The notes under the pieces are model-generated. The model made no database searches. It had not been told where the DNA came from and saw only the letters and a program-made list of their open reading frames with translations. From assembly GCA_949825045.1 (NCBI GenBank), contig OX463809.1:9327501-9391500 (forward strand): a stretch of DNA of 64,000 bases, written 5' to 3'. The DNA is from Argyresthia goedartella (Eukaryota; Arthropoda; Insecta; Lepidoptera; Argyresthiidae). Shown in pieces: positions 63,676 to 64,000 of the stretch. The translations under genes were made by a program, and so were the position numbers. How positions within the stretch are numbered: the stretch's first letter is position 1; each line of letters begins with the position of its first letter.

Positions 63676-63772
63676 GTACCTACTATTTTTTTATTTGAAT
63701 TTTTATTGCATTTCATGGTGTGTCATCTTATACAATTATATTGTATAAGACGATATACCATAATAGTAGTGA

Positions 63773-63858
63773 CTGTGACTGCTACATAACATTATGCTGA
63801 TCGTAACGTGCGGTTTTTGTATGCAGTAAAGAGGGTTTATGATACGTGTGTAGATAAA
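63773..63858. repeat. TTATCTACAC MITE family, copy D, internally deleted
   Basis: TGTGACTGCTACATAACATT joins the outer end of module 2 directly to the ATTATGCTGATCGTAACGTG...TGTGTAGATAAA end of module 1. Everything between is missing. Confidence 0.7.
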
Positions 63859-63862
63859 AAGT

Positions 63863-63896
63863 CTAAGCTGACATACTAGGTCAGCTTAGCCAATAC
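63863..63896. repeat. Short perfect hairpin
   Basis: CTAAGCTGAC and GTCAGCTTAG flank a 7- to 8-base loop. Confidence 0.75.
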
Positions 63897-63957
63897 ATCG
63901 TAATCTTACATGAGTCAAACTAAGCGCGATTTATGATTTTTATTTTATTTTATGTTA

Positions 63958-64000
63958 TTGACCGAGTGAGCAAAGCGAGCGAAGGGCTCCATTGCGACAA
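63958..64000. repeat. GACCGAGYGAGCAAAGCGAG repeat, cut by the window end
   Basis: It begins GACCGAGTGAGCAAAGCGAG and matches 44020-44060 with few changes. Confidence 0.65.

Larger units (their letters stand above)
55085..63766 (+). mobile_element. Pogo/CENP-B-like DNA transposon carrying Gypsy element 3
   Basis: The left part (55085-57925) has the transposase. The right end (63676-63766) resumes after the LTR insertion. Both ends carry repeats of AAGATGACATACC in either orientation (55087, 55102, 55419, 55436, 63721, about 63750). The nested Gypsy duplication GTAC ties the two parts together. End coordinates are approximate. Confidence 0.6.

Overview
This is a eukaryotic, AT-rich, intron-capable genome segment that is almost entirely transposable-element (TE) derived. 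The mix suggests an insect, most likely a moth or butterfly (inference): a tRNA-headed SINE with an (ATT)n tail, CR1/Jockey-like LINE 3' ends, mariner, pogo, hAT, MULE and many palindromic MITEs, and no bacterial features. I see no complete host gene. The best host-like candidate is one possible Ly6-type, GPI-anchor-like 3' exon at about 6182-6318.

Layout. 1-2560: a decayed minus-strand LINE split by a second LINE fragment. 2884-3650: a repeat with inverted ends. 4024-5651: a non-autonomous LTR element. 6182-6318: the Ly6-like exon. 6612-14060: a patchwork of two DDE_3-type transposase pieces, a mariner, palindromic MITEs, a FLYWCH+MULE transposase gene with an apparent intron, and a 374-bp fold-back. 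14268-15525: a pogo-like element with TA target duplications. 16271-17340: two tandem copies of one MITE. 18241-18757: a SINE. 18758-26600: mostly featureless, with a LINE remnant, a short duplication-flanked insert and a MITE.

26604-34100: a LINE-type minus-strand reading frame cut in two by a young Gypsy-type LTR retrotransposon (27002-33495). Its two 747-bp LTRs look identical and it has a 4-bp CCGT target duplication. Its gag is open, its pol is reached through a canonical A AAA AAC -1 frameshift site, and its pol is then broken in an A11 run and near its 3' end. 34900-37370: cruciform-forming repeats and MITEs. 37520-42551: a second, older minus-strand Gypsy-type element with the same frameshift heptamer but in-frame stops and a lost reverse-transcriptase catalytic Asp. 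42590-44030: two LINE 3' ends. 44287-44488: a G4-type motif and a perfect palindrome. 48411-51992: a fold-back element whose half is carried into a 1.69-kb tandem duplication. 52848-53955: a hAT remnant rich in GTATCGATAC.

55085-63766: a pogo/CENP-B-like transposase gene with apparent introns and stops. A third Gypsy-type element (57926-63675, GTAC target duplication) is inserted near its right end. That element has lost its reverse-transcriptase active site and most of its integrase.

Nothing here forms a functioning multi-gene system. The interest lies in nesting, frameshift signals, long hairpins and TE decay. The work was visual translation and alignment only, so clade names and most element edges are approximate.
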